Source of the DNA: Tepidiforma bonchosmolovskayae | Lineage (GTDB): Bacteria; Chloroflexota; Dehalococcoidia; Tepidiformales; Tepidiformaceae | Direction: 5' to 3' | NCBI RefSeq assembly: GCF_008838325.1 | Contig: NZ_CP042829.1 | Coordinates: forward strand, 2,542,001 to 2,606,000 | DNA: 64,000 nucleotides | In this document: positions 17,527 through 27,464 of the stretch, one piece after another | Layout: the number at the start of each line of letters is the position of its first letter | How positions within the stretch are numbered: position 1 is the first letter of the stretch | Notes under the pieces: model-generated | The model's input: only the letters and a program-made list of their open reading frames with translations | What the model was told of the DNA's origin: nothing | Database searches by the model: none | Made by a program: the position numbers and the translations under genes

Positions 17527-20091
17527 ATGTCCAGCGCAGAAACGCAACCCACACCCCCACGCGACGTCCTCACCCGGGCAGAAGCTGAAGCACGGGCCGC
17601 CCGCGTCCGTACCTGTGCCTACACCATCAGCCTCGACATCTCTTCCAGCGCGCCATCCTATCGCGGCGACACCACCCTCAACTTCGACCTCCAGGGCGAG
17701 GGCGACCTCTTCCTCGATTTCCGCGGCCGCACCATCGAACGTCTCGAGGTGAACGGGCGGCAGATCCCGAGCCCAAACTGGAACGGCTACCGGCTCTGGC
17801 TGCCCGCCAATGCGCTCGCTCCTTCGAATACTGTCCGGGTTGTCTACGAAAACGACTACGACCACGAAGGCGACGGCTTCCACCAGTTCATCGACCCGGA
17901 AGATGGGCAGGAGTACCTCTACACCAACTTCGAGCCGTACGAGAGTCACCGCCTGTTCCCGCAGTTCGACCAGCCCGACATCAAGGGCACCTACCGCCTC
18001 GAGGTGACAGCACCGGCCGACTGGGAGCTCATCCACAACACCGCCCCGGAGGCAGTCGAGGCCGCGCCGGACGGACGCCGCCGCTGGCGCTTCCTTCCCA
18101 CGAAGCCGTTCTCGACCTACCTCTTCGCCCTCGTTGCCGGGCCGTACCACGTGGTTCGCGACCGCCACGGCGACATCGACCTCGGCCTCTACTGCCGGAA
18201 GTCGCTCGCCCGCTACCTGGATGCCGCCGAGATTTTCGAAGTTTCGAAGCAGGGGCTGGACTTCTACGCCGACTTCTTCGGCGTTCCGTACGCGTTCGGC
18301 AAGTACGACCAGGTCTTTGTGCCGGAGTTCAACTCCGGAGCGATGGAAAACGTGGGCTGTGTCACCCACAACGAGTACATGGTCTTCCGCGACCCGCCCA
18401 CCATGAACCAGCGGCGCGCCCGGGCCGAGGTGGTCCTCCACGAAATGGCGCACATGTGGTTCGGCGACCTGGTCACCATGCGCTGGTGGGATGACCTGTG
18501 GCTGAACGAAAGCTTCGCGACCTACATGTCGTACCTGTGCATGGAGCGGGCCACGAAGTTCGACAGCGGCTGGCTCGACTTCGCCTCCTCCATCAAGAAC
18601 TGGGCCTACCGGCAGGACCAGCTGGTCACCACCCACCCCATCGCCGGCGATGTCGAGGACACCGACCAGACCTTCCTCAACTTCGACGGCATTACCTATG
18701 GCAAGGGGGCCTCGGTCCTGAAGCAGCTCGTCGCCGCGGTCGGGCTCGAAGGATTCCGCGAGGGGATGCGCGAATACTTCCGCCGCCACGCGTACAGCAA
18801 CGCCACGCTGGCCGATTTCCTCGCGGCAGTCGAGCACGGGAGCGGCATCTCGCTCGCGGAATGGGCCCGTCTCTGGCTCGAAACGCCGTCACTCAACACG
18901 ATTGCCGCCCACTGGACCGCCGACGGCGACCGGCTGAGCCGCCTTTGGCTCACCCAGTCGGCACCGCCGGAGTACCCGTACCTCCGCCCGCATCGGCTCG
19001 ACGTCGGGCTGGCGCGCGAAGAGGGAGCCGAGCTCCGCATCACCGTGCTCCGAGCCTCGATTTCCGGGGAGGAGGCTGAGCTTCCTGAGGCGGCCGGGCT
19101 GCCGCGCCCGAACTTCGTCTTCCCGAACTACGGCGACCACGGCTACTGCAAGGTCGCCCTCGACCCGGAATCGCTCCGGTACATCCTGGCCAACATCGGC
19201 CGGGTCGACGATACCCTGCTCCGCCTTCAGCTTTGGGCCTCGCTCTGGAACATGGTCCGCGACCAGCAGCTGGCCTCGCTCGACTACCTTGCTCTCGTAC
19301 GGTCGGCTGCCCCTGCGGAGCGGCACCCTGAACTCGCCGAGACCATCACCGCGAACGCGCTCGCCGCAATCTCCCGGTACGTGCCCGAACCCCGCATCGA
19401 GGCGGAGGCACACAGCTTTTTCGAGACGGCGAAATCGGCGCTCGCATCGGTGCCCGAAGGGGACCTGAAGAAGATCTGGGCGCGGGCGCTCATCGGGGCG
19501 GCGGCGGTTCCCGACGATGTCGCCTATCTCACCGCCCTGGCCGACGGCACCGCAGCGATCCCCGGCGTTAAGCTCGACCAGGAGATGCGCTGGTCAATCG
19601 CCGTGAAGGCTGCAGCGTACGCGCTCCCCGGCGCCGCCGAGCGCGTCGCCGCTGAAGCGCAGCGCGACCCCTCGGACCGCGGCGTGCGTGCGCGGCTCCG
19701 GGCCGAAACCTCCGTGCCCGACCCCGCCGTGAAAGCGGCAGCCTGGGAGAAATTCCTCGGCGACGGGTACGGCTCGCTCTACCTCACCGGCGCCGCGATG
19801 TCCGGTTTCAACTGGCGGCACCAGCGGGCCATCCTCGAACCGTACGTCGAGCGGTTCTTCGAGGTGCTCCCTGGCGTCTTCCGCGACCGGGACAAGGAGT
19901 TTGCCGCGGACTTCTTCCGTAACCTCGCCCCGGCTTACCGGGTCGAGCCGGATGTCATCGAACGAGCCCGTCGCGTGCTCGAGACCGCCGGCGGGAACGT
20001 CCTCCTCTCGCGCACCGTCCGCGAGTTCATCGACGACATGGAGCGCGCTATCCGCTGCCGCGAATTCGCGAGTCGCACGGCGGCCAGCTGA
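17527..20091 (+). CDS. pepN: M1-family aminopeptidase N
   Basis: This is a zinc aminopeptidase that removes N-terminal residues from peptides. The 854-residue protein has the N-terminal beta saddle domain, the exopeptidase motif GAMEN (residues 271-275) and the zinc motif HEMAH (305-309) with the third ligand E328 in WLNESF. A conserved NFDGITYGKGASVLKQL segment follows, and then a large helical C-terminal domain. The order and length match actinobacterial-type PepN. No signal peptide is present, so it should act in the cytoplasm. It stands alone on the plus strand, with an upstream GGAG ribosome site at 17517. Confidence 0.94.
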   Translation: MSSAETQPTPPRDVLTRAEAEARAARVRTCAYTISLDISSSAPSYRGDTTLNFDLQGEGDLFLDFRGRTIERLEVNGRQIPSPNWNGYRLWLPANALAPSNTVRVVYENDYDHEGDGFHQFIDPEDGQEYLYTNFEPYESHRLFPQFDQPDIKGTYRLEVTAPADWELIHNTAPEAVEAAPDGRRRWRFLPTKPFSTYLFALVAGPYHVVRDRHGDIDLGLYCRKSLARYLDAAEIFEVSKQGLDFYADFFGVPYAFGKYDQVFVPEFNSGAMENVGCVTHNEYMVFRDPPTMNQRRARAEVVLHEMAHMWFGDLVTMRWWDDLWLNESFATYMSYLCMERATKFDSGWLDFASSIKNWAYRQDQLVTTHPIAGDVEDTDQTFLNFDGITYGKGASVLKQLVAAVGLEGFREGMREYFRRHAYSNATLADFLAAVEHGSGISLAEWARLWLETPSLNTIAAHWTADGDRLSRLWLTQSAPPEYPYLRPHRLDVGLAREEGAELRITVLRASISGEEAELPEAAGLPRPNFVFPNYGDHGYCKVALDPESLRYILANIGRVDDTLLRLQLWASLWNMVRDQQLASLDYLALVRSAAPAERHPELAETITANALAAISRYVPEPRIEAEAHSFFETAKSALASVPEGDLKKIWARALIGAAAVPDDVAYLTALADGTAAIPGVKLDQEMRWSIAVKAAAYALPGAAERVAAEAQRDPSDRGVRARLRAETSVPDPAVKAAAWEKFLGDGYGSLYLTGAAMSGFNWRHQRAILEPYVERFFEVLPGVFRDRDKEFAADFFRNLAPAYRVEPDVIERARRVLETAGGNVLLSRTVREFIDDMERAIRCREFASRTAAS

Positions 20092-20203
20092 GCCGAAGAC
20101 CCCGCCGGCCCGCGGACGCGGCTGCCCGTGAGCCCACCTACAGCCCGAAGGCGGCCTCCGCGGTAGCCTGTGTCTAACCCCGCTGAAAGAAGCTCAACGT
20201 CCC

Positions 20204-21487
20204 ATGATCGCGACGTCGACGAGTCAGCCCACCCCGTCCGTGACCACTGAGCAGGGAGCGATCACCGCAACCCCCCTGTCGCCCGGAACGGTGGAGTGGT
20301 ACAGGGCGCGGGGCGAGCGCTGGCTGCGCGAACACGCAACGGTCACCTGGGAGCGGCCCTCGCGCGGCCTCCAGGTGTTCGGGCTCGGAACCGCGACGCG
20401 CAGGATTGGCGCCCGTGGCGAGGGGCTCCGCGAGGCGCGCGCCGCCATCGAAGAGCTGCTCGCCGGCCTTTGGGAAAGTCCCGCCGGAGCCCCTGCCCCG
20501 ATGGTGTTCCTCTCCGCCAGCTTTGACCCCGGCAATCCGCTCCGCGACCCTGCCTGGGACGCCTTCGGGGGGTGGCAGGTCCTGCTTCCCGCGATCACCA
20601 TCGTCCGCCGGGGCGAGGCGTGGTCCGGCGTAGCCTGCGCGGGCGACTTCCCCGCCGGGCCCGCCGAGGAGACAGCTCCGCTCGAGGAGCAGACCGGCGC
20701 GAATCTCGGCTCCGCAATCGCTGAGGCGGTCGGGGAAATCCGCGCCGGGCAGTACCAGAAGGTCGTCCTTGCGGGCTCTCGCGTCGTGCCGGTCGGCCCG
20801 GCGGCGCCGGCCGACATCCTCGCGCGCCTGGTCGCTGCGTTTCCGACGACCTGCATCTTCAGCATCCGGGCGGGCGGGTGGACCTGGCTTGGCGCAAGTC
20901 CGGAGCCGCTTGCCGGGGTGCAGGACGGCCGCCTGGAGCTCGTGTCGCTGGCCGGCTCCCGCCGTCGCGGCCGAGACGCCGCCGAAGATGCGGCGCTCGA
21001 AGCCGAACTCCTTGCGAGCGAAAAGGAGCGCTGGGAGCACCGCCTCGTCGTCGAGGCGATCCGCCAGGAGGTCGGCGAGCTCGCTGAAGGGCTCGAAATC
21101 CCCGGCGCGCCCACGGTCATGAAACTCGCCAACATTCAGCACCTCTACACGCCGATTGCAGGCCGCCTTGCCCCCGGCGCCTCGCTGCTCGACGTGGTCG
21201 AACGACTGCACCCCACGCCTGCCGTCGGCGGCTGGCCGCGCGACGCCGCGCTCGACGCCATCCGCCGGCTCGAGCGGATGGACCGGGGCTGGTACGCGGG
21301 GCCCGTCGGCTGGGTTGACCCATCGGGCAACGGCGAGTTCGTCGTCGGGCTCCGCACGGCGCTGGTCGGAGGCGGGCGCGCCCGCCTCTACGCGGGCGCC
21401 GGCATCGTCGCTGACTCCACGCCGGCCGGCGAGCTCGAAGAGATTGAAACGAAGCTGGACGCCCTCCGGGGGGTCATCAACCGGTGA
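20204..21487 (+). CDS. menF: Isochorismate synthase
   Basis: It converts chorismate to isochorismate, the first step of menaquinone head-group synthesis. The 427-residue chorismate-binding enzyme shows the GQYQKVVLAGSR segment, the SLAGSRRRGRD loop, the TPAVGGWPRDAA motif with its catalytic-region residues, and the GWYAGPVGWVDPSGNGEF signature near the C-terminus. It is the first of six men genes joined by 4-nt overlaps. Salicylate or siderophore use of isochorismate is less likely in this context. A TAGCCT -10-like box lies about 36 nt upstream of the ATG. Confidence 0.94.
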   Translation: MIATSTSQPTPSVTTEQGAITATPLSPGTVEWYRARGERWLREHATVTWERPSRGLQVFGLGTATRRIGARGEGLREARAAIEELLAGLWESPAGAPAPMVFLSASFDPGNPLRDPAWDAFGGWQVLLPAITIVRRGEAWSGVACAGDFPAGPAEETAPLEEQTGANLGSAIAEAVGEIRAGQYQKVVLAGSRVVPVGPAAPADILARLVAAFPTTCIFSIRAGGWTWLGASPEPLAGVQDGRLELVSLAGSRRRGRDAAEDAALEAELLASEKERWEHRLVVEAIRQEVGELAEGLEIPGAPTVMKLANIQHLYTPIAGRLAPGASLLDVVERLHPTPAVGGWPRDAALDAIRRLERMDRGWYAGPVGWVDPSGNGEFVVGLRTALVGGGRARLYAGAGIVADSTPAGELEEIETKLDALRGVINR

Positions 21488-23202
21488 ACACGGCCCGCGA
21501 GAACACCATCGCGGCCCGGGCGCTGATCGGCGGCCTGGCCGCCGCAGGGGTGCGCCACGCCGTGATCACTCCCGGCAGCCGCTCAACGCCGCTTGTCTTC
21601 GCCCTCGCCGACCAGGACGTCATCACGCCGTACCTCGTCATCGATGAGCGCTCTGCTGGTTTCTTTGCGCTTGGGTTAGCCCGAAAAACGGGCCGCCCTG
21701 TGCCGATTGCCTGCACCTCAGGCACGGCCGTCGCGAATCTCTTCCCGGCCATCGCCGAGGCGAACCTCTCCCGCGTGCCGGTCATTGCGCTCACAGCCGA
21801 CCGGCCGCCGAGGCTCCGCGAGGTGGGCGCGGCCCAGACCATCGACCAGGTCCATCTCTTCGGCCGCCATGTGCGCTGGTCCGTTGACCTCCCCGTTCCC
21901 GGCCCGGGGGCCGCGGCAGGCTTCGAGGCGGCGGGCACCCGCGCAGTCCAGGCAGCGATGGCGGGGCTGCCAGGGCCGGTCCAGGTGAATGTCCCGTTCG
22001 ACGAGCCGCTGGTCGAACCGCCGGCCGACCACCCCGGCGCCTATCTGCCGCCCGCCGGCGACCTCTCCCTCCCCCAATTCCCGGTACCCGCTTCGCCGCT
22101 CGACCGCATCGCCGGCCTGCTCCGGTCGGCGCGTCGGCCGCTCATCATCGCTGGCCCGGAAGCCGGCGGACTCCCCGTCGGGGCGCTGCTGCGACTCGCG
22201 GATTCACTCGGCGCCCCAATCCTCGCCGACCCCCTCAGCGGCCTCCGTGCAGGGGTGCCGGACGGGGCGCCGGTGCTCGACGCCTTCGACGCATGGTTCC
22301 GGTCGGTGCCGCCCCCGCCGCCCGATTTTGTGCTTCGATTTGGTGCATCGCCGACCTCGAAGGTGCTCAACCAGCTGCTGGCCGGCTGGTCCGACGCCGT
22401 GCACGTCCTGGTCGACCTTCCCGGGGGCTACCGCGAACCGAACGGAACGCGGCCGTTGGTGCTGATGGGGTCGCCGGCAGCCGCGGCCGAGGCGCTCGCT
22501 GCAGTACCGGCGCAGGCAGAGGGCAGGTGGCGAGGACGACTGCTGGAGGCTGACCGCGCGGCACGGGCCGCACTCGATGCGGCGAGCCGCGAGCCGTGCG
22601 AGCCATTCGAGGGTCGTGTGTTCACTGAGCTGCGCGACCTCCTCCCGCCGGGCGCAACGCTGGTTGCGGGCAACAGCATGCCCGTGCGCGACCTGGATAA
22701 CTTCTTCGGGCTCCGGCAGGAGCCCCTCGACATCACCGCGAACCGCGGGGCGAACGGCATCGACGGCGTCATGTCGAGCGCAGCCGGCGCCGCGGCCGCC
22801 GGTACGCCCACCGCGGTCGTGGTCGGCGATGTCTCGTTCCTGCACGACCTGAATGCGCTCTGGGCCGCGCGCGAGCATCGGCTGCCGCTCCTCGTCGTTG
22901 TGGTGAACAACGGCGGCGGCGGTATCTTCCACTACCTTCCGCAGGTGGCTCATACCGACGCCTTCGAGCGCTGGTTCGCGACGCCGCCCGGCATCGAACC
23001 CGCACGGGCCGCTGCCCTGTTCGACCTTCCCTTCTGCCGCGCCGAATCGTGGCCGGCGTTCTGCGAAGCCGTCGAGAGCTGGGTTCAGGCCCCAGGTCCC
23101 TTCGTCGTCGAAGTGCGAACTGACCGTCGCGCCAACGTCGCGATGCACCAGCGTGCCTGGGCCGCCGCGGCCCGCGCTGCTGCGGAGGTGCTCGGCCGGT
23201 GA
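21484..23202 (+). CDS. menD: SEPHCHC synthase MenD
   Basis: MenD is a thiamine diphosphate enzyme that joins 2-oxoglutarate to isochorismate. The 572-residue protein has the N-terminal PYR domain with VITPGSRSTPL and the glutamate of VIDERSAGFFALG, a central domain, and the C-terminal PP domain with NRGANGIDGVMSSA and GDVSFLHDLNAL, where GDxxFxHDxN binds the cofactor metal. Length and order agree with the family. The start GTG overlaps the menF stop codon (GTGA). Confidence 0.96.
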   Translation: MNTARENTIAARALIGGLAAAGVRHAVITPGSRSTPLVFALADQDVITPYLVIDERSAGFFALGLARKTGRPVPIACTSGTAVANLFPAIAEANLSRVPVIALTADRPPRLREVGAAQTIDQVHLFGRHVRWSVDLPVPGPGAAAGFEAAGTRAVQAAMAGLPGPVQVNVPFDEPLVEPPADHPGAYLPPAGDLSLPQFPVPASPLDRIAGLLRSARRPLIIAGPEAGGLPVGALLRLADSLGAPILADPLSGLRAGVPDGAPVLDAFDAWFRSVPPPPPDFVLRFGASPTSKVLNQLLAGWSDAVHVLVDLPGGYREPNGTRPLVLMGSPAAAAEALAAVPAQAEGRWRGRLLEADRAARAALDAASREPCEPFEGRVFTELRDLLPPGATLVAGNSMPVRDLDNFFGLRQEPLDITANRGANGIDGVMSSAAGAAAAGTPTAVVVGDVSFLHDLNALWAAREHRLPLLVVVVNNGGGGIFHYLPQVAHTDAFERWFATPPGIEPARAAALFDLPFCRAESWPAFCEAVESWVQAPGPFVVEVRTDRRANVAMHQRAWAAAARAAAEVLGR

Positions 23203-24038
23203 CGCGGTATGAGGTTGCACCGGGGTTCTCACTGAACGTGGAAACCTGGGGCGAGGGGCCGCCCCTCGTTCTCCTCCACGGGTTCACCGGCTCCGCCCGT
23301 GCATGGGGCCGGTTCGGTGAGCTCCTTGGCGCGCGGTACCGCTGCGTGGCCGCCGACATCGTCGGCCATGGCCTGTCGGATGCCCCGGCAGACCTCGAGC
23401 ACTACCGGATGGAGCAGGCAGCCCGGGACCTCGTTGCCGCTGTCCGCGCTGCGACCGGACGCGAGCGCTGCGCATGGCTGGGCTATTCGATGGGCGGGCG
23501 CACGGCGATCGCGGTGGCCTGTCTCCAGCCGGAGGCCGTCGTGGCCCTGGTGACCATCGGGGCCTCGCCCGGGCTCTCAACCGAAGCCGAGCGGGCTGAA
23601 CGTCGCCGCGCCGACGAAGCGCTCGCCGACCGAATCGAACGCGACGGAGTCGAGGCGTTCGTCAGCTACTGGGAGTCGCTCCCGCTGTGGGCCTCGCAGT
23701 CGCACCTTCCGGCAGAGGTTCTGCGCGCGCAGCGCCAGGTGCGGCTGGCAAACCGCCCGGCCGGGCTCGCCGGCAGCCTGCGCGGGATGGGGACCGGCGC
23801 GCAGCCGCCCTTCCACGACGCTCTACGGTCGCTTGCTGCCCCGTTCCTCGCGCTCGCGGGTGAACTGGACGCGAAGTACGCTGACATCGCCCGCGTGATG
23901 GCCGCGCTCGCACCGGCTGGCAGCGCAGGGCTTATCCCGGGCGCCGGGCACGCCGCCCAGCTCGAGGCGCCCGATGCGGTTTTCACCGCGGTCGATACCT
24001 TCCTTCGCCAGCACTACCTCCCGGAGGCTCCTCCATGA
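23199..24038 (+). CDS. menH: SHCHC synthase MenH (alpha/beta hydrolase)
   Basis: MenH removes pyruvate from SEPHCHC to give SHCHC. The 279-residue alpha/beta hydrolase has the [13 protein letters not shown] oxyanion region, the nucleophile elbow GYSMGGR (serine near residue 95), a lid domain in the middle and the final catalytic histidine in [12 protein letters not shown]. By sequence alone it could be another hydrolase; its place between menD and menB with 4-nt overlaps on both sides makes MenH by far the best call. Confidence 0.9.
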   Translation: MTRYEVAPGFSLNVETWGEGPPLVLLHGFTGSARAWGRFGELLGARYRCVAADIVGHGLSDAPADLEHYRMEQAARDLVAAVRAATGRERCAWLGYSMGGRTAIAVACLQPEAVVALVTIGASPGLSTEAERAERRRADEALADRIERDGVEAFVSYWESLPLWASQSHLPAEVLRAQRQVRLANRPAGLAGSLRGMGTGAQPPFHDALRSLAAPFLALAGELDAKYADIARVMAALAPAGSAGLIPGAGHAAQLEAPDAVFTAVDTFLRQHYLPEAPP

Positions 24039-24865
24039 CCGCCATCCAGTGGCAGACGGTCCAGACCTACGACGACATCATTTTCCAGCGCGCCGAAGGC
24101 ATCGCGCGCATCAGCATCAACCGGCCCGAGGTCCACAACGCGTTCCGGCCGAAAACTACCTTCGAGCTGATCGATGCCTTTTCCCGCGCCCGCGAGGACC
24201 CCGAGGTCGGCGTCATCCTCTTTACCGGCGAGGGCGGCCGGGCGTTCTGCTCCGGCGGCGACCAGCGCGTCCGCGGTCACGGCGGCTACGTCGGTGACGA
24301 CAACGTCCCCCGCCTGAATGTCACTGACCTCCACAAGCTCATCCGCTCCATCCCGAAGCCGGTCATCGCGCTGGTTGCGGGCTGGGCGATCGGCGGCGGG
24401 CACGTGCTCCACGTTATCTGCGACCTGACCATCGCTGCTGAGAACGCCCGCTTCGGTCAAACCGGCCCGAAGGTCGGCAGCTTCGACGGTGGCTTTGGCG
24501 CCATCCAGCTCGCCCGGAACGTCGGCCAGAAAAAGGCACGCGAGATCTGGTACCTTTGCCGCCAGTACGACGCCCGCGAGGCGCTCGAGATGGGACTGGT
24601 CAACGCGGTGGTCCCGCTGGAAGAGCTTGAGGCCGAAGGCGTCCGCTGGGCGAAACAAATCCTGAAAATGAGCCCGATCGCCATCCGGATGCTGAAGTCT
24701 GCCTTCAACGCTGAACTCGATGGGATGGTCGGCATTACCGAGCTCGCCCACAACGCAAACATGCTCTTCTACATGACCGACGAGGCGAAGGAGGGCCGCA
24801 ACGCCTTCCTTGAAAAGCGCGAGCCCGCCTACTCCGACTTCGCGAAGTTCCCCCGCCGTCCGTGA
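24035..24865 (+). CDS. menB: 1,4-dihydroxy-2-naphthoyl-CoA synthase
   Basis: MenB closes the naphthoyl ring in a Dieckmann-type reaction on o-succinylbenzoyl-CoA. The 276-residue crotonase-fold enzyme has the [11 protein letters not shown] oxyanion segment, the [18 protein letters not shown] helix and the [14 protein letters not shown] segment. The QTG sequence is the form seen in type I MenB such as that of E. coli, which uses bicarbonate as a catalytic base. The C-terminal [12 protein letters not shown] tail is also characteristic. It overlaps menH and menC by 4 nt each. Confidence 0.97.
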   Translation: MTAIQWQTVQTYDDIIFQRAEGIARISINRPEVHNAFRPKTTFELIDAFSRAREDPEVGVILFTGEGGRAFCSGGDQRVRGHGGYVGDDNVPRLNVTDLHKLIRSIPKPVIALVAGWAIGGGHVLHVICDLTIAAENARFGQTGPKVGSFDGGFGAIQLARNVGQKKAREIWYLCRQYDAREALEMGLVNAVVPLEELEAEGVRWAKQILKMSPIAIRMLKSAFNAELDGMVGITELAHNANMLFYMTDEAKEGRNAFLEKREPAYSDFAKFPRRP

Positions 24866-25965
24866 GCCGGGTCGTCTCCGCGGAGCTGGTGCCCTACCGC
24901 CTCAGGCTGCGCAGCGCCCACCGCGACGCGCGAGGCGGCTTCGCCGCGCGGGAAGGGGTGCTCCTGAAGCTGTCCGACGAAAGCGGTCGCGTAGGTCTCG
25001 GGGACTGTGCCCCCCTGCCGCCGGTAACGCAGCCGCTCGATGTTTGCTGCCGGGCCCTCGTCGCGGAGGCGGAGCGCCTGCCGGGGATGGACCCCGTCTC
25101 CGGATTCCCTGAGCTCATGGACGCCCCGGATGCCGGCCTCCCCACCCCTGCCCGGGCCGCTGTCGAGATGGCGCTCGGGTGGCTCGCCGCGCAGGAGCTC
25201 GGCACCACGCTCGGCAGGCTGCTCGCCTCGGACTCACCCGTTCGCCCGGCGAGCCTGGTGGTCAATGCCCTGGTTGATGCCGCCGATGTCGCCGAGGCCA
25301 TCGCCCAGGCCGCGCGGTTCTCTGCCGAGGGCTACACGGTCTTCAAGGTGAAGGTCGGCCTCGGCGCTGACCGGGATGCCGCCGTTCTGCGAGGGCTCCG
25401 CGACCGCATCGGGCCGGGGGCCGTGATGCGCATCGACGCGAATGGAGCCTGGTCGCCCGCGGAGTTCGTGGCGATGGCCCCGCTGCTTCACGCGGCCGGT
25501 GTCGACCTTGTCGAGCAGCCGGTTGCCCCCGGCGTGCCGCCTGCGGAATGGGCCCGGCTCCGCTGGGAGACCGGCCTGCGCATCGCCGCCGACGAGTCGC
25601 TGGCCGACGGCGCCCGGGGGCTGGAGCTGATCCGGGCGAAGGCCTGCGATGCCGTCGTGTTGAAACCGTCGCTGCTGGGGCTCGCTGCGGCGGCCCGGCT
25701 CGCCCGCGCGGCCCGGGAGGCGGGCCTCGAGGTGATCGTGAGCGGCGCGTTCGAGAGCGGGGCGGGGTTCGGAGCCGCGCTGGAGTTCGCCGCAGCGCTT
25801 GGTTCGCCGGGCGCCGCCCACGGCTTCGCGACCGCCCTCGCAGTGCTCGATGACCCGGTGGTTTCCGGCGTGCCCCTGCCCTCGGCTGGCGGTGTCGAGC
25901 TCCCGGCTGCCGGGGTGCTCCCAGCCCTGGCCCCCGCCGAGAGCGCCAGGGAGGCGCTCACGTGA
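24862..25965 (+). CDS. menC: o-Succinylbenzoate synthase
   Basis: MenC dehydrates SHCHC to o-succinylbenzoate. The 367-residue protein belongs to the enolase superfamily (muconate cycloisomerase group): the KxK base motif in FKVKVG, metal ligands in [14 protein letters not shown] and the AADESLADG segment, and the second lysine in VVLKPSLLG. Related enzymes include dipeptide epimerases and N-acylamino acid racemases, but its position between menB and menE decides the role. Start is a GTG overlapping the menB stop (GTGA). Confidence 0.93.
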   Translation: MSRVVSAELVPYRLRLRSAHRDARGGFAAREGVLLKLSDESGRVGLGDCAPLPPVTQPLDVCCRALVAEAERLPGMDPVSGFPELMDAPDAGLPTPARAAVEMALGWLAAQELGTTLGRLLASDSPVRPASLVVNALVDAADVAEAIAQAARFSAEGYTVFKVKVGLGADRDAAVLRGLRDRIGPGAVMRIDANGAWSPAEFVAMAPLLHAAGVDLVEQPVAPGVPPAEWARLRWETGLRIAADESLADGARGLELIRAKACDAVVLKPSLLGLAAAARLARAAREAGLEVIVSGAFESGAGFGAALEFAAALGSPGAAHGFATALAVLDDPVVSGVPLPSAGGVELPAAGVLPALAPAESAREALT

Positions 25966-27431
25966 GCTCCCCTGCCCTCCCGCCGTTCGACTGGGTTGCG
26001 CACCGGGCCTCAGTTCTCCCGCGTCACCCTGCCGTCGAATTTGGCACTGAGGTTTGGTCCTTCGCAGAACTCGATCGCCGGGTGTCCGTGTTCGCGCAGG
26101 CGCTGCTCGATGCCGGCGTGCGCCCCGGCGACCGGGTCGGGCTGCTGGCGGGCAATTCTGCGCAGTACGTTGCCGCGGTGTTCGGCGCGGCGCGCGCCGG
26201 GGCCGTCGTCGCGCCGCTGAACTGGCGGCTCGCGCCCGGGGAGCTCGCCTGGCAGCTTGGCCGTATCGGTGCGTGGCTGCTGCTCCACGACCGGGCGTTT
26301 GCGGCCGCGGGGGCCGAAGCGGCGAACGCCGCCGGCGTCTCCGCTATGGACCTTGCCGCCGCGGGCGACGGCGCCGGGGACAGCCGAGGCGACTGGCCCG
26401 GCACGTGGTCCGGCGATTTCGTGCTGATGTTTACCTCGGGCACCACCGGCCGACCCAGGGCTGCACGACTCACCTTCGAAAACTTCTTTGCCAGCGCCGC
26501 TGCTTCTGCCTTCAACATCGGCGTCGACCCTTCGGACCGCTGGCTGGCGTGTATGCCCCTCTGCCACGTCGGCGGGCTCTCTATCGCGACCCGGTCGCTC
26601 ATCCAGGGCACGACCGCCGTCATCCACGCCGGGTTCGATGCCGGTGCGGTGAACCGCGCCCTCCGCGAGGAGCACATCACCCTGCTGTCCGTCGTTCCGA
26701 CGATGCTCGCGCGCCTGCTCGAGGCCGACGAGCGCCCGTACCCGCCGGCCGTACGGGCGGTCCTGGTCGGCGGCGGCCCGGTCGCGCTGGAGCTGCTGGA
26801 ACGCGCCGCCGCGCGGGGGCTGCCGGTTCTCCAGACCTACGGCCTCACGGAGGCGACCAGCCAGGTCACGACCCTGGCCCCGGGCGATGCGCTTGCTCAC
26901 CTCGGCTCGGCCGGGAAGCCGCTCTTCGGCGTGCGCCTGCGGGTTGCGGCGCCGGCAGGCCAACCGGGAGAGATCCTCGTTGCCGGGCCCACGGTCTTCG
27001 CGGGCTACTTCGATGACCCGGAGGCGACGGTGCGCACCCTCCGCGATGGCTGGCTCCACACCGGCGACATCGGCACCATCGATTCCGACGGGTTCCTGAC
27101 CATCCTCGACCGGCGCGACGACCTGGTGGTGACCGGCGGCGAGAACGTCTACCCTGCTGAGGTCGAAGCGGCGCTCGAAACCCATCCGGCGGTTCGCGAA
27201 GCTGCTGTCGTGGGCCTGCCCGACACCCACTGGGGCCAGGTGGTGGCCGCTGCGGTTGTGTTCAGGGAGGCCGGGGCGCCCGGCTGGAGCGACCTCGAGG
27301 CGTGGCTGCGGGAGCGGCTTGCCAGGTACAAGGTGCCGCGGCGCTGGCTCGCCCTCGATGAACTTCCCCGGACGACGAGCGGGAAGCTCCAGCGCCACCT
27401 CGTCCGCGCCCGGTTCGGCCGCGAGCCGTAA
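25962..27431 (+). CDS. menE: o-Succinylbenzoate-CoA ligase
   Basis: MenE activates o-succinylbenzoate through an adenylate and transfers it to CoA. The 489-residue ANL-family ligase has the phosphate loop TSGTTGRPRA, the motif LQTYGLTEATSQV, the hinge region HTGDIGTIDSDGFLTILDRRDD and the C-terminal catalytic lysine in TTSGKLQRH. It completes the six-gene men run, overlapping menC by 4 nt. A short hairpin follows before the next gene, which may mark partial separation of expression. Confidence 0.94.
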   Translation: MSSPALPPFDWVAHRASVLPRHPAVEFGTEVWSFAELDRRVSVFAQALLDAGVRPGDRVGLLAGNSAQYVAAVFGAARAGAVVAPLNWRLAPGELAWQLGRIGAWLLLHDRAFAAAGAEAANAAGVSAMDLAAAGDGAGDSRGDWPGTWSGDFVLMFTSGTTGRPRAARLTFENFFASAAASAFNIGVDPSDRWLACMPLCHVGGLSIATRSLIQGTTAVIHAGFDAGAVNRALREEHITLLSVVPTMLARLLEADERPYPPAVRAVLVGGGPVALELLERAAARGLPVLQTYGLTEATSQVTTLAPGDALAHLGSAGKPLFGVRLRVAAPAGQPGEILVAGPTVFAGYFDDPEATVRTLRDGWLHTGDIGTIDSDGFLTILDRRDDLVVTGGENVYPAEVEAALETHPAVREAAVVGLPDTHWGQVVAAAVVFREAGAPGWSDLEAWLRERLARYKVPRRWLALDELPRTTSGKLQRHLVRARFGREP

Positions 27432-27433
27432 AA

Positions 27434-27456
27434 TCCCCGGGACGCACGACCGGGGA
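27434..27456 (+). promoter_or_regulatory. Hairpin covering the ribosome site of the LLM gene
   Basis: A 7-bp inverted repeat (TCCCCGG, 27434-27440, with CCGGGGA, 27450-27456) lies between menE and the next gene. Its right arm contains most of the GGGGAG ribosome site, so it could lower translation of the LLM oxidoreductase relative to the men genes. Confidence 0.35.
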
Positions 27457-27464
27457 GCCTGCCC

